NCBI GenBank assembly: GCA_963921195.1
Contig: OY992536.1
Span: forward strand, 287,823,530 to 287,887,529
DNA length: 64,000 nt
Direction: 5' to 3'
DNA from: Pegoplata infirma
Lineage: Eukaryota > Arthropoda > Insecta > Diptera > Anthomyiidae
Shown: piece after piece, positions 44,565 to 57,180 of the stretch
Numbering within the stretch: the stretch's first letter is position 1
Layout of the letters: each line of letters begins with the position of its first letter
Notes under the pieces: model-generated
Databases searched by the model: none
What the model was told of the DNA's origin: nothing
The model's input: only the letters and a program-made list of their open reading frames with translations
Program-made: the position numbers and the translations under genes

Positions 44565-45165
44565 TAGAAACTTGCAAGCAAAGAGGCTACAAACACATAA
44601 CAAATCCAGGTTGTCAGAACCGCATGACTGGTTACGACAACCTGAAAAACCAGGTTTTAATATAAACATTGTTGGCAACTAAAGTTTCTATGTAAGCGTA
44701 ATCAGAGTTTGGAAGTTAAATGGACCTTTTACACGTCACGAAAGATTTTACAGCTCTCTGCTACCAAACACTGTATTATAGGAAAATAGTCAGAGAATCG
44801 ATAGACTTCTAACGAAGTAGCATGGATGAATTGGAAACTAATGAAGTAGTAGTAGTACCTTTTCTGTACCAGACGATTTCATACATTAGTTCAACCAAGT
44901 CTTACAAAAATCCCGAAAATATACCGATTTTCATAGGAAAAATGCTCCAAAAGCTTCGAATAAATTAAATTTTTGATTTAAGTCAACCTTTATTGGTTTT
45001 TTTCTAAAAAAAAATAAGTAATTGGATTAGAATGTTCCCAATTTAAGAACTTTTGTATTGAATTATCACGTTATTGACCTGCGACGAATAACGTTCGTAG
45101 TACAGAAACTAGACATTATTTTTTTTAGTACCGTTGAGGGCTAAAAAGTAATTTTTGTACCCTCC
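44565..45165. other. Probable tail of the non-LTR relic, then non-coding
   Basis: No confident protein match. 44640-44700 has CAGGTTGTCAG/GACAACCTG-type pairing. The remainder is AT-rich. Confidence 0.3.
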
Positions 45166-45167
45166 AA

Positions 45168-45679
45168 CCACAGTATGGGGGTATACTCACATTGTCATTC
45201 CGTTTGTAACGCATCGAAATATCGGTCGGGGACCCCATAAAGTATATATATTATTGATTCATGATCGATTCTAAGACATTCTGTGAATGTCCGTCCGTCC
45301 TTCCGTATGTTTGTAGATGGCACGATACAGTCCAAAATAAAACACCTAGCCTCTGCATTTGGTATGGATATGTCTTATGGTCCAAGGCAGGTTAAATTCG
45401 TAAATGGGCAAAATCGGCTCAGGGGGAAAAAAGTTCCCACTTGAAGAACTGAACCAACCGTTGAAAAAATACACCTTTGTTTTTATTTTTGTTAAATAAA
45501 TGAAACATTTGTTATATTTATCGGGATGGGAAGGTGCTCTCAACGTCCCCCACTGACCCCCAACATCCCCAACATCCCCACCCCCCCAAAAAAAAACCAA
45601 CGCCCCTGACAATTTTTTTTTACATTTTGGAGGGTATAAAAGATTCGGCACAGCCGAATTTAACACTATCACTTGTTTT
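45168..45679 (+). repeat. Dispersed repeat, most complete copy
   Basis: In order: GTAACGCATCGAAATATCGGT, AAAGTATATATATTATTGATT, GTCCGTCCTTCC, CAGTCCAAAATAAAACACCTA, GGCAGGTTAA, AAAAAAGTTCCC, a C-rich block, and TTTTGGAGGGTATAAAAGATT ending in the hairpin GATTCGGCACAGCCGAAT (45642-45659). Parts recur at 21035, 23100-24000, 60430-60900 (minus) and, as the hairpin end, at 62090. It encodes no protein. The order of blocks is constant between copies, so it is a mobile unit of unknown class. Confidence 0.6.
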
Positions 45680-45904
45680 ATTGAGCTTCAGTACCATTTC
45701 AAAATTCCGATTTTCCATCCCTGTAGCAAACACTTTATGTGTCATTGCTCGGGCCTTTCTCAATAGAGATATGTCAACATTTCATATCATAATTGTCAGA
45801 AACTACCTGAAAATTATCACACACTTCCAGTGCTTCGAGGGTAAAATATTAGTTTTACGTCAACACACATAGACTCTGAGGTCAATTGTAAAATGGATCC
45901 ATTG

Positions 45905-47198
45905 TAAAATGTTAAACAGATTTTTCAGAACACGTTAATAAATCTCCAGGTGCAGACGGTATCCCTCCACTGATATTAAATATGTGCTCTTCGGCGATAT
46001 CTCGTCCACTGCAGAACTGCTGGTATCTTTTCTTACTTGCTGATCTCGAAAAAGAGTTAGGGCTTTAACCACTGGCGATTCGTTCTGCGTTTGGAGTCTA
46101 AAGTCTTTTGGAGCCTTAAAATCTGTTAAATGATAGATATGTAGTATGGTTTTCGTAGGGATTGTTCTACTGGATACTTAATAGCATTTCTTTTGTTACG
46201 GTGGAGTCGACTTATTTATCGACTGGGTGAGAGTAAGGTTGTTACACTGTGCATCCCACCGTGCCTCCGTCTTAAAGAAACAAGCATTTAACAAAGGAAA
46301 TAGGTTTAAAGTTGATGCTTAACGGCAGCACAGTAAGGTTCGTTGTAATAATTCCGTTCGTTTTAGCCTGGGGGGTAATTATGTAATTTGATAGTCGTCA
46401 ATCGTATCGTTTCCATCGTTATTCTGTTACCATATAGTGTCATGGTAATAGAATAATGAGCTAACGATGACGATTGACGATTATCAAGTTACATAATTAG
46501 CCCCCTGATCTTTCTTGGTAATAGTACCGTTCGAGCTCGTGCAGTTAAAAGGATTTAAGTCGAGGGTGGGTTGCACAAGCCTAAAATAATGAAATTTAAG
46601 GCAAGTCCATGACGCTCAGACTTAAAATAGTCCATTGTAACAAGTGGTACTTGCGGATCTTTACGTAAATAAGTCATCGATCACGGGTGGTATACCAGCA
46701 CTGGTGATAAAACAGTGTTGTTTGACGTTAGCACGTCTACTGGCTAACCTTTTCATTTCGTTGTACCGTTCGGGAGTGTTTTCCGCTTGTTGGAAGGTTT
46801 CCAATGTACAGCCAATCCCTAACAACCCTGATAACATTATGGTTTTCGCAGTACTCGTTCTACGGGAGATCTGTTGGTCTTTCGGAACGTTGGAGCCGTT
46901 CGATACGTCATCTTTAAGAATGTAAAGTGGTTGCTCTAGATATTTCCAAGGCGTTTAATTGTGTGTGACATAGTGCGCTCATGTCTTCTCTCGATTTGTT
47001 TTAAACTTCCTCACAGAACATTCTATACAAGTTGTTATAGATGAGTTTTTAATCAGACGAGTTATAGTTTCAATCAGGGGTACCACAAGGTTTTGTTCTT
47101 CCTGCTACCCTTTTTCTTAAGACCCAATGTTGTATGTTGACCTACAGGACTGTGGAGCCAAAAGCGTCATCTGTACATATGGGTGGTATAGATATCTA
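45905..47198 (+). pseudogene. Two overlapping Jockey-like reverse-transcriptase relics
   Basis: VNKSPGADGIPPLI at 45930-45975 and a second, more changed version of the same motif (VNKSSITGGIPAL) at 46665-46700 show that pieces of two copies adjoin. The second continues with LARLLANLFISLYRSGVF and VSNVQPIPN (to about 46830), then IRGTTRFCSS near 47075, which stands where VPQGSVLSP is expected. Stops and shifts are frequent. A foldback MITE (46370-46505) lies between the two. Confidence 0.6.
46370..46505. mobile_element. 136-bp foldback MITE, GGGGGTAATTATGTAA ends
   Basis: The left arm GGGGGTAATTATGTAATTTG, TCGTCAATCG and ATTCTGTTACCAT is complemented in reverse by ATGGTAATAGAAT, CGATTGACGA and CAAGTTACATAATTAGCCCCC. 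Nearly the whole length pairs with itself. Flanks share only TG. Confidence 0.75.
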
Positions 47199-47919
47199 CA
47201 CCCAAAAAAAAAAACGTGGGTAAATAATACTAAAAATTTAACTAAATGTTAGTCCAAAAGGACCTAGTGCAGTAATTGCCCAGCAAAAATTGGCATTACT
47301 AGTAATGGGTTTTGTAATCCGAAACAGATGTTAATAAGTAGTTACTTATTGAATGAAACACTAATTATTTTAACAAGGGCATGAGACAAAAATAACTAGT
47401 GAAGAGTATGGAGATAAATAAGTAGTTACTGCCTCGGATTACAAATAAGGAGTAAAAACCCATTACCAATAAGAAGTAAAATAATTAGTTACTTAAAACT
47501 TTTAAAATTTAACTTGTTTTTACTAAAACTTAAAAACTGCGTAATTTTTATTAAGTTTTTAAATACTTTTTAAGTTAATTGAATTGTAAAGGTTAAAAAC
47601 TGCAAGTGCAAGAGGATATTATTACTTAGAGGTGATTTTATAACATATTACTGAGAAGTAGTTACTTTTGGGATTAAAATAATGTTAATGGTAATGGGTA
47701 CTCATTATAAATAATGTACTTGGTAATGATTACTTTTCACAACTCATTACCATGTTTTTGCTGGGTGGTAACCAATACTAAAATTTTTTACTAATATTAT
47801 TCAAAACCAGTAAAAATTACTAATTTTAGTACTTTGAAGATACTAAAATTAGTAACTAATTAGTAGATTTTTGTACAAAATCACTTACTAAACCTTTTAC
47901 TGTAGAATTATTTTGAGTG
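47199..47919. mobile_element. 721-bp CACTC-family MITE with a nested MITE
   Basis: The left end CACCCAAAAAAAAAAACG and the right end AATTATTTTGAGTG are imperfect inverted repeats with TA on both sides (47197-47198 and 47920-47921). Without the nested piece the element is about 235 bp. TACTAAAATTAGTA-type palindromes fill the right part. Confidence 0.6.
47279..47765. mobile_element. 487-bp nested MITE, CCCAGCAAAAA ends
   Basis: CCCAGCAAAAATTGGCATTAC and the reverse complement of GTAATGG...TTTTTGCTGGG-type right end (CATTACCATGTTTTTGCTGGG) form the ends. Internal GTAACTA/TAGTTAC motifs recur. TG adjoins both sides. A left-end fragment of the family is at 20824. Confidence 0.65.
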
Positions 47920-47959
47920 TAGGAAACGGGTACTCTTGATGTTCTGGGCATGAAAATTC

Positions 47960-48445
47960 AGTGTGATATCCTTTGAAATTATCACGTTTTTCAGGTGTCA
48001 AAAGAAGCATTCAAGAGACTGGGTTTTTTAAACCAGTGTAAAAAGTACTTCACCCCGTATTATTTACACCTCCTATTCCGACCAAAGACAGAATACAACT
48101 CCTTTTTTCTTTTTTCGAGATCTCGGGACGTGTACAAAAGAATCATTGAAGCATCTTCGAAATGTTGAATGTCGTATCGTGACACTATTCTATCGATAAT
48201 TCCAAGGAAAGTGTTCTGATAATATAAATGAACTTATCCCCAGGGCCCGAGTTTTTGTACGCAGCATTCGGTTATCTATAAATCTCATCCATTTTTGTCG
48301 ATTGTCCAGTGATCGCACTTTGGATTACAGATAAGGTTCGCTTTTCGTGGACTAAACTCCCCGAAGAATTTTTCCCAGATTCTTTCAATGTAGATAAATT
48401 CAAGTCAAATGTCCCAAACACTCCCTTTTTTTTCCTCCTCATAAC
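47960..48445 (+). pseudogene. C-terminal part of a Jockey-like reverse transcriptase
   Basis: VSKEAFKRLGFLNQCKKYFT, FRPKTEYNS, NVECRIVTLFYR, GKCSDNINELIPRA and KLPEEFFPDSFNVDKFKSN, in changing frames, follow the order of the thumb and C-terminal region of Jockey-clade ORF2. It is probably the end of the second relic at 46640-47198, separated from it by the nested MITEs. Minus-strand frames here are shadows. Confidence 0.65.
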
Positions 48446-48449
48446 CCAT

Positions 48450-50440
48450 TTTCCTGATATCAAATGCAATCCAAGGTTTGTGTCATGAGAAGACATACGG
48501 ATAGGCTAGACCTATTAAAAATCCATACGTGGGTTGTCGAGAATAAGATTGATTTCAGTTCACATAGGACCCATCGATCTATTAGAACTTACAATCGTTG
48601 TCAGGGTTCGGAAAAGCCAAATGTATCCTTTATTCTCAAATTTATTGAGGAATAGTCATTCGCCAATTTTAAATAGCGTTTTTATCCATTTTAATATTTT
48701 AAATATTTTAAATGTAGTTTTTCCAATAATCTTTATACTTTTCCATCATGGTTTACCGAATACACGATTTGTTAGTTTTTATTTTAGAAATTTTCGTGAA
48801 TACCTGCAGTGTTTTGCTTGATTTTTTTCGTGTTCAGGTGTTATTATTATTTTCAATTTTTCCCTAATCTATGTTTGTATGTGTGTGTTTATGTATTTTT
48901 TTATAACCGTTGAGGTCAATTGTTAAAGGTTTTGAAAATATTATGACAGTCATTGAAGTGCACCCAATTAACTTTTGACATAAACTTTTCAAAACGATTT
49001 CAATGCAGTAATTTCACTCATACGAAATTCGTATTAAAAATGCAAAAAGTGGGTGAACACAGGTAAATTTTAAATCATTTTGCAAAAGGTTAATGTTATT
49101 ATAGAGTATTTTTTTAGAGTTTATAAAATATAATTGACTTATTAAAGGTATTAGAAAACAGAACATCTATAAGGATATTAAATTAGGGGCAAAGAAACTT
49201 TTTTAAGCGGTTATTTAAAAATTTTTCCAATGTCTATACAACAAAAAAACACCACATCTTTCTAAAAAATATTTGTAGAGCTTTCCAAACATAAGGAAAA
49301 TTTCACAAGACTTTTTCAGAAAAAATTAATTTCCAAAAAAAATCGCATTTTGGGGGTCAAATTTGCTTATCAAACTGCTCATTGTAGCGATAATGTGGAT
49401 TTCAACTCTGCAACAGAGACTTGAAAAAATCCTTTTTATAAAAAAAAAACACCAAAACTTCCTTAAAAAAAAATTAAAACTTTCCAGTTTTAAATCTCTC
49501 TGAGAAAATCAGTTTCCAAAACAATATTTTGGGGGCGAATTCCCTCATCAAACTGCTGAATGTAGCGGGTAAAGCAATGACTTAACGGAAAATGAATTAA
49601 TTCGAGGGCGGATTTCATTTCCGCAATAAAGACTTATAATGAAGACCTTCCGAAGTCTCACTTTTAAAACGGCTCAAAGACAGGTTTGACATTATTGTTT
49701 GAAGTGTATCAAATCTTGACAATTCAAATCTGTGAGTCAAGAAACATTCTATTCCGACAATCACGAAGAATGTCGAAACGTAATGGCGTCACTTTAGATC
49801 CCAAGAAGATTCCGTTGATTACCATTAAAAATATCATCCTGTTTTCTATGTAGAAGTTTTTTTTTTCTGTTTATCTGAAAGAACTCTCTAAAAAAAACAT
49901 TGAATAATTTAATTTCTATATTGTATCTAGCAAATGATTAATGACTCGGTTGGATTTTTTGTTTTGCTTCCGCAACCCCTAAGAATAAGATTGCATAAAC
50001 ATTGCAGTTTTTTTACTCCTGCTTTTCATTAAATCAAATCTACAATAAATGAACAAAAACAATTACAAGTTACGAACAAGAATGGGAAAAAAAATTTCAT
50101 ACATTCATTAATTTATTTTGGAAACTCATTTCCAAAAAAAAAAAAGTAACAAAATCACTGACTAACGTCAAAAGCAATCAAATTAATTTCTTGACAAAAC
50201 ACCAAAAACAAAAAGAAGAAACTATTAACATAACATTACATATAAGCAAGCATCATTTAGCTATCCCAACCAGCTATATTAATATCCCCTTACGTATTAG
50301 ATATCAGTAGACCAGATATATAAGGGGTATTCACAGGAGGAAGTAAGACAAACATAAACTGTGAAATATTAAAGTTATTTCAGCTCAACACTGGTCTTAA
50401 TCACGAAGGTACAAAAAAAATGGATTCGATGTGTGTTACA
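48450..50440. other. Non-coding region with one decayed tandem pair
   Basis: 49240-49400 and 49440-49580 are two diverged units (CCAAA..AAAT.GCATTTTGGGGG, then CATCAAACTGCT.AATGTAGCGG). The rest is AT-rich without a recognisable frame or matched terminal repeats. Confidence 0.4.
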
Positions 50441-51575
50441 AGAGCTCTTCTTACTATACCTACGGCCCCTTTTTAACAGGTGTAGTAGATCATTCTTAGG
50501 TTAGGTTGGATGGTGTTCTCCAATTTGGCGAATTCATTCAGAGGGCCATAGGCCAATTGTGATTCCGTTAATTGTCATTTCCCTACTCCCCTCTGATACA
50601 AAAACTCTTTATTTCTTGAACCACCCAGATTCTCTAAGAAATTCTGCTAGAGATGTCAATCAGACACCATTAAGGCAATCCAGGTCATCGAAATATCATT
50701 GCCTTAAATGCTTAAGACGGCTTCTCATCAAACTTGGACATTCTCATAACTAGTTCACTGGCACCTCCTTCTCCACTTCTCCACTTCCCCACAACTTCTA
50801 CAATAGTGCCTATCAGAAATTCTTATACGCACGATCATTTGGCCAATTATACAGTGTCCTGTAAGTACTCCCACTAATAGGCTAACCGTCCGTTTGCCAA
50901 AAGTAAGAAGGCCTTTTGTCCTCTTAGGATTTGGCAGTGACCACAAGGTTCGCGATATCCTGCACGTAGTCAGTTATAATTACCTATCCTTCATTCTATT
51001 CTCAGATATTCTATAAATTTTGTTCACCAATTCCACTGTAGGAACCGAGACGTCAGGCTCTACACGTTCCCCCACCGACTCCGAGCTATTTCTCGCACAT
51101 TCATTAGCCAATTTGCTTCCAGATACCTCACTATGTCAAGGGACCCAGATTAGCTTAATTGTGTGCTGACTGATTCGTCGGAGGGATTGTATACAGTTGC
51201 TAACGATTTCCGATTTTACAGTGTTGGATTCTAAGGCCTTCAGAGCTGCAAGACTATCCACGAAAACGTTAATGGCGCAATGACGAAGGTCTCTTGTCAT
51301 ATTAATCTGAACGGCTTTATCAATTGCAAGAACCTCAGCTTTGAAAACAATATACTTATTCGGAAGTCACAATGAGGCCCCAATTTCGAGGCATTTAGAG
51401 TATACTCCCGAAACCGTACCCATCTCCATTATAGATACGTCCGTAAAGATTGAGATCTCATTCTCTGTTATGTTATTTGGACTTCGAAGGTTCTGTCAAA
51501 GTTCATATTTGGTGAGATATAGTCGGTTATCTGTTCCAGTTCCGTCCAACCTACCGCACTTAATACGGTATTTCC
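50441..51575 (-). pseudogene. 3' part of an RNase H-bearing non-LTR element (LOA/I type), piece A1
   Basis: On the minus strand: at 51220-51250 the RNase H segment (FVDSLAALKALES-like), and at 50800-50940 a C-terminal block RTVSLLVGVLTGHCIIGQM followed by a cysteine-rich YCRSCGEVE tail. Family knowledge: the LTGH plus Cys-His tail follows RNase H in LOA- and I-type elements. Stops and shifts break it. It ends abruptly where piece A2 begins with a second copy of the same RNase H segment. Confidence 0.65.
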
Positions 51576-53620
51576 AATTGTACAGTGTTTGATTCTAAAG
51601 CCTTCAGAGCTGCAATACTATCCACGAAAATTTTAAATGGCGCAAAGACGAAGGTCCTGGTTATAATCAGCTGCGCGGCTTTATCAATTGCAAGTACCTT
51701 AGCGTGGAAAACACTACACTTATCCGGAAGTCTCAATGAGGCCCTGATTTCGAAGCATCCAGAGTGTAATCTCGAACCCGAAACCGTACCCATCTCCATC
51801 TTTGATATGTATGTAAAGATTGAATTCACATTCTCTGTTATAACAGAGTTTTCCGCCCAGACTTACATAGTTGGTATTTGGACTTCTGTCAAAGTTCGCC
51901 AGTTACGTCCTACCCCTGTACTTAATATATTCGAGTGTCACCAAGAGCGTTGCTTAAGCATCTGTGACTCTCTTAACCTGAGAGCCGATTTTTCTGCTGT
52001 GCTCTTGACGTAAATATCTAAGGGCTGAATCTTTATTATCACTTCCAGGCCGGCCTGGGGTGCCGATCTAATAGTATCAAAGATAACCATACACTCTAGT
52101 CGTTGTACATACCTTCTGTAAATTGCAGAGATATGAATTTTTATCCACTACTCTCCACCAGTCATTGTATCTTCTGTAAATCGCAGAGATATGATTTTTT
52201 ATCCACTGCTCTCCACCACTGGAGAGCGCCATAGAGATCAATATTGGTCTAATTACTGCACTATACATAAAGTGGATGGTTTTAGACCCCACCTTTTTCC
52301 GACACTTCTCCTCCTGGCGTAAAACGCACATAACGACTTTTTTATCCTTTCTCAGTATTCCTTCTCCAAAAAAGCTTTGAGTCAAGGATCACACCCAGGT
52401 ATTTCGCCGCGTTAGATGAAATCCAGTGTGATTTCATCTAATTTGGGAGCAACAAACCTGTCTATCTTAGTCGTTTTTGTGAACAAGACAAGTTCGGTTT
52501 TGGCAGGATTAACTCCCAGACTATTGTCCTTTGCCCACGTTGAGAGTATCTTAAACGCTGATTCCATCAGTTCGCTAAGCGTTGTTAAAAATTTACCATT
52601 TATTAGGATCACAACGTCATCAGCATAGGCAACCCCCTTGATAGCTATTCCGTTAAGTGACTCGAGGATCTCATTCATAACAAGATTTCACAGAAGAGGA
52701 GCGATCACTTCCCCTTGGATAGTGTCGCTTGTTTCTACTTTCCTCGCTTCACCATCACCTTTCTCGAGTTGATTTCCCTGTATTTAAGCATGTTGCCCGT
52801 CCATAAAATAATCTGTGCGTACGTACCTGAATTCTGTAGGGCATTAAGAATTGATGCCGAAATGATGCCAAAACAAATTCTTTTTTGTAAAGAGTATACT
52901 CAACCAGCACAACACCATCACTTAAAGCCGTCTCAACAGACCTACCTTTAAGATAGGAGTGTTAGGCCTAGTTGAAATTATCTGATGTAAGGGGCTTCTC
53001 ACAAAGACATCTACCAGTATTTCCAGTGACATACTGATAGCTCTGTAATCCTTTGCGATATTGTGGTTTTATCAAACGGAGTAAATCTAACCTGATGTCA
53101 GGCTACCCATGAAGATACGTAGTAGTCATGGCCCGAGGGACTCATTTAAGAGTGCCGGAAATATATCATCAGTCCCTGCCGATTTATAGGTTTTGAAGGA
53201 GCGGACCGCCCACGTTATCTTGCGTTCGTCCACAATTGTTCTGATGAATTCACTTACCGGAATTGTATTTGGTGAAAGTGTACCCAGGGAATATCCATCA
53301 GAAATTCAATGGTTTCCTGAATGCTTTCTGCAAATTATCCATCTGGCTTATTCAGAAATCCTAGTACACTGGGGGCTTTGGAAAGAGTCTTGCCGCTTCC
53401 GTAGTTCCCTCCAATTTTCCGCAGAAAATTGACCAGGATTCTCTTTTCGCCTTTCGGGTTTCTCTTTTTAAAGAATTAAAACTGAGACGATAGTTCTCCC
53501 CGTCTTCCAAGATTATACTTAAACCAGATGGATTTAAGCTACACAATCAGATGGGATTTGGAGTGTATGCAGAGGAGCTTGTGTTGGCTTACAGCAGCAA
53601 TCGACTGTGAGAGATGTGCT
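51576..53620 (-). pseudogene. Reverse transcriptase plus RNase H of an RNase H-bearing non-LTR element, piece A2
   Basis: Read from high to low coordinates: an N-terminal linker with EAARLF near 53380, weak RT blocks near 53160, then AYADDVVILINGKF with catalytic YADD near 52615. Next is SLGVNPAKTELVLFT (about 52500), SAVIRPIL near 52260, and RNase H with RLPDKCSVFHAKVLAIDKAA and FVDSIAALKALESNT (51583-51740). This order fits LOA-clade elements. Breaks are many. A 60-70 bp direct duplication (ATCCACT.CTCTCCACCA) lies at 52110-52220. Confidence 0.75.
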
Positions 53621-53624
53621 GGCC

Positions 53625-55180
53625 AAGCAGAGCAATGCAGTTTGGTACTTTTTCAATCTCCTTAAATAATTTAGAATGAATACCCCTATTAATGTAATTC
53701 AGCAAAACTGTTAATAGAAAAAGATTGCAAATATTGTAATATTGTTAATACTCATTCGTCGTACATGGCATGATACACACAGGTCTTAATAAATTAATAA
53801 AATCCCAAAACAGCAAAGTTTCGAAAAAAAAAGAATTTTTAATAAAATCACATAATCAACCTGAGATTCCCTGGTAGAGTAAAACAGGAAGATGATGAAG
53901 AAGAAGAAAAAAAAACAAATCAACCAAAAATAAAATAGGAAGTAAGGAAAACCTAAACTCCAGTGGATAGTGTTATTGGTGGTGGTGGTTAACAGCAGCA
54001 GTAAGCAGTTACTAGTAATATTACGACTATAGCTTAGCAAAATAAGATTAATGATTGCCATAAATCCTGTGACATGTAGTCACTGTGCCATGGCCTACAA
54101 AACAACAAAAAAAAATCCATTCTCGAAACTATAGTTATGTGTACGTGTATGAAAAAAAAAAAACAGAAAACATTTAGAAATCAACGTCGAAGATTATTAT
54201 GTACAATTTCTGTCCATTTCTAGATTCCCTGATGATATGAGTTACAACGTGCACACATTCATACATTTAATATCAAGATGTATACCAGAGTATCATAGTA
54301 AATTGAGCTTAGTAAGGACACATTATTCTGATTAAAGAAATTTTCTGTTTTTTTTCTTTATCCGAGGTATGTGTAAGTCTGTGTGCGTAAGCAGACACTA
54401 CTAACACTATTTGTTCATGGGTGCTACTGTGGATTGACGCCCCACCACATAATGTCCTTAAAATCCATAGGGGTACACATAATCTTAAGTAATATTAGAA
54501 ATAAGAAAGGCAAATGCTACAACAAACAAATGAAATTAGAAACAAGAGGCACAACCCTTGATAAAGTAATGAAAATTAAAATACTGAGAAAAATTTTGTA
54601 GAAATGTTTTTATTACATGTCATCACACAAAGACTACTAAGAGGTTCGCATTAAGCTTCTGGAAAGATCAAACAATTCCTTTGATCTCAAGAAAACAAAT
54701 GTAAATAAAGAAAACGCTGGACTATGACTTTGGTGCCCGATAGTTCCCACTTCCACACATCTACATGGTTTCTGCAGTCACAAACATCTTATTTATACAA
54801 CTTCATTATGATAAGGCCAGATAAGAATCAAAATCTAGATTTTTCTGGTGAGAAGTCATTAGACGGATTTTATAATAGATAATTTAAAAGATTTTAATCT
54901 GCTGTGGGTAGACGTTCCGGATAAAAGTGCCTGCTAATTCTTCACGTCATAATTGAAGTGACAGAATCTGATTATCTTGTGAGGGTGGTATCTATGGGAG
55001 TGGAGAAATAGAGGATCTTACAATCCAAACATCAAGTTTTAAGGACAGTTATTTCAGGAATTAAAACAAGTACCAAAGTAAGTTTTCAAGTCCTACAAAA
55101 TCCCAGACTTAGTGGATCTATTTAATTTGCAAGTCTCTACCTTCAGTGGTTTTGAGAGTTAATGAATCTTTTAGTGAATT
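53625..55180. other. Non-coding region, no gene supported
   Basis: Simple GGT/CAG stretches lie near 53965-54010. Frames at 53786-54061 (minus) and 54383-54601 (plus) show no domain. Faint non-LTR relic sequence may extend here from either side. Confidence 0.35.
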
Positions 55181-55184
55181 AGTC

Positions 55185-55640
55185 AAAAGAGACGTAGGTC
55201 TATGCAGTTCTCTGGAATATGATCGCGACCCATATGAGTCGAATGTCAAACTGCTTGGCCATCTCATTTAATGACGTTTCAAGAGAAGGTTTTTGAAGAA
55301 TTTTTAAGGGAATTGACTACTGTCTGACTTTCACAATAGATATTGATGTCAGACTTTAGCAATATGCCATGGCGCCCCAGTTAGATACATCCTTTATTGC
55401 AAGTACATTTGAACGCCGAGTACCTCTGCACAGCAATTTTCTGACAATCATCGAGCCAGACTAAACCCATCCTTCTTTGAATGGACCCCAAATCCCACTT
55501 TTTCCTGTAGTTTCGATCTTTATTTAAAAGAGAACCAACAACTATGAATGGAACGTCTTTAAAAACATTTTCATAAGGATTTGAACGCTGCTTGACTGTC
55601 GGTATAGATACTGACTTATGTTGTGCACAAGACATTGCGT
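55185..55640 (-). pseudogene. Two overlapping RNase H fragments of non-LTR elements
   Basis: On the minus strand SIYTDSQAAFKSL (about 55575-55615) and, further along, a second version NIYCESQTVVNSLK (about 55300-55345) both represent the DSQAA motif. RYSAFKCTCNKG between them stands where CSVFQAEVLAIKE is expected. At 55190-55250 AKQFDIRLIWV matches the plus-strand relic at 44440-44480. These are at least two fragments, none functional. Confidence 0.55.
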
Positions 55641-55849
55641 CCCAACCAGTTACGTTTTTTTTTTGTTGCCTGCGGCACCTAACTCACAGCAATAACCTGG
55701 TAAACCTTAAGCAATCCCAAGCATCTCTGAAAAGCATCCAAATACCATTGATCGTGTAGCTTAAATTTGACTGCTTTACTTTTCTCCCCATTTACTTTCC
55801 TCCCCTTTCTACCAAAATTTCAAAAAATCTACTTCTTCAACTACCCCGA

Positions 55850-57130
55850 TTCTCTAAGATACCCTAAGGTGGCGATCAATCAGACCCGAACATTCACATA
55901 ACAAGTGCCTTACTGACTCCTCCTCCTCCACTTCCCCACAACTCCAATAGTCCCTGTTAGAGATTCCCATAAGCACGGGCATTTGGCCGATTATAAAATG
56001 TCCTGTAAGTACTTTTCCCAATAGGCTAACCGTCCCTTTACCAAAAGTAAGAAGACCTTCTGTCCTCTTAGGACTTGGCAGTGGCAACAGGGTTTGCTCT
56101 GATATACAATCAATTTCCTTCATCAATTCCACTATGGGAATGGAGATGTTAGATTAAACATGTTCCCCCACCGACTCATGAACCATTTTTCGCACATAAT
56201 CCAGCCAATTCGTTCCCAGCAACCCCACTATGTTCAGAGAGCCAGATTAGATTGACTGTATGCTGACTAATTCGACGACGGGAATATATACAGTTCCTAA
56301 CGATTCCCGAGTTCACTGTGTTTGATTTTAAGACCTTCAGAGCTGCAAGACTATCCACGAAAATTTTAATGGCGCAGGTCCCTTATCATAATCATATGTG
56401 CGGCTTTATCTACAGAAAGTACTTCAGTCTGGAAAGCACTACACTTGTCTGGAAGTCTCAATAAGGCCCTGATTTCGAGACATTCAAATTATACTCCCGA
56501 GCTCGTACCCAACTTCACCATCGATCCGTTCGTTAAGATTGAGATAGTGTTCTTGTTATAACAGAGTTTTTTGCCCAGTCTCTTCTAGTTTGTATATGGA
56601 CTTCGAAGGTTCTGTCAAAGTTCATCTGTGATGATTCAGTCTTCTATAGTCAGTCTTCTATTTCAGTTCCGTCCCGCCCACCATACTTAGTACGATTGAG
56701 TGCCCCAAGAGCGTCGATAAAGCATTTGCGACTCTCTTAACATGAGAGCCGATATTTCTGTTGTGCTCTTGATATATATATCCACGGGCCGAATGCTTAT
56801 CACTTCCACGCCGGCCTTTGGTGTCGATTGTGTCAGACCCACCCTTCTTCCGAAACTTCTCCACCAGGCGTATTCCTTTTCCAAGAAAGATTAGAGCCCA
56901 GGATCCTACCCAGGTATTTCGCCTCATTAGATAGTTCCAGGTAGATTCCATCTAATTTAGGATAAGCAAACCTGTCTATCTTAGCCCTTTTAGTGTACAC
57001 GACGAGTTGGGTTTTGGTGATATTAACTTCCAGACCTTTCTAATTTGCCCACTTCGCGAGTATTTGAAGCGTTGATTCAATGAGTTCGCTAATCGTTGGT
57101 AAAAATTAATTATTGATTAGGATCACAACG
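55850..57130 (-). pseudogene. RNase H-bearing non-LTR element, copy B
   Basis: Same order as A1 and A2: KTELVVYTK-like sequence near 56990, RNase H with DSLAALKVLKSNT (about 56320-56358), VNLIWLSEHSGVAGNELAGLCA (56176-56245), then GTVSLLGKVLTGHFIIGQM and the CGEVEEEESVRHLLCECSG tail (55860-56010). The tail is better preserved than in A1. The copy stops just short of the YADD block near 57130. Confidence 0.7.
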
Positions 57131-57180
57131 TAAAATAAAGTGATCGATAATTTAAACTTCTCCTCACCTATATAACTCTG

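Noticed and set aside
45642..45679. Helitron 3' end (hairpin near terminus)
   Set aside because: The hairpin is followed by TTAACACTATCACTTG with no CTRR terminus, and no TC 5' end was identified.
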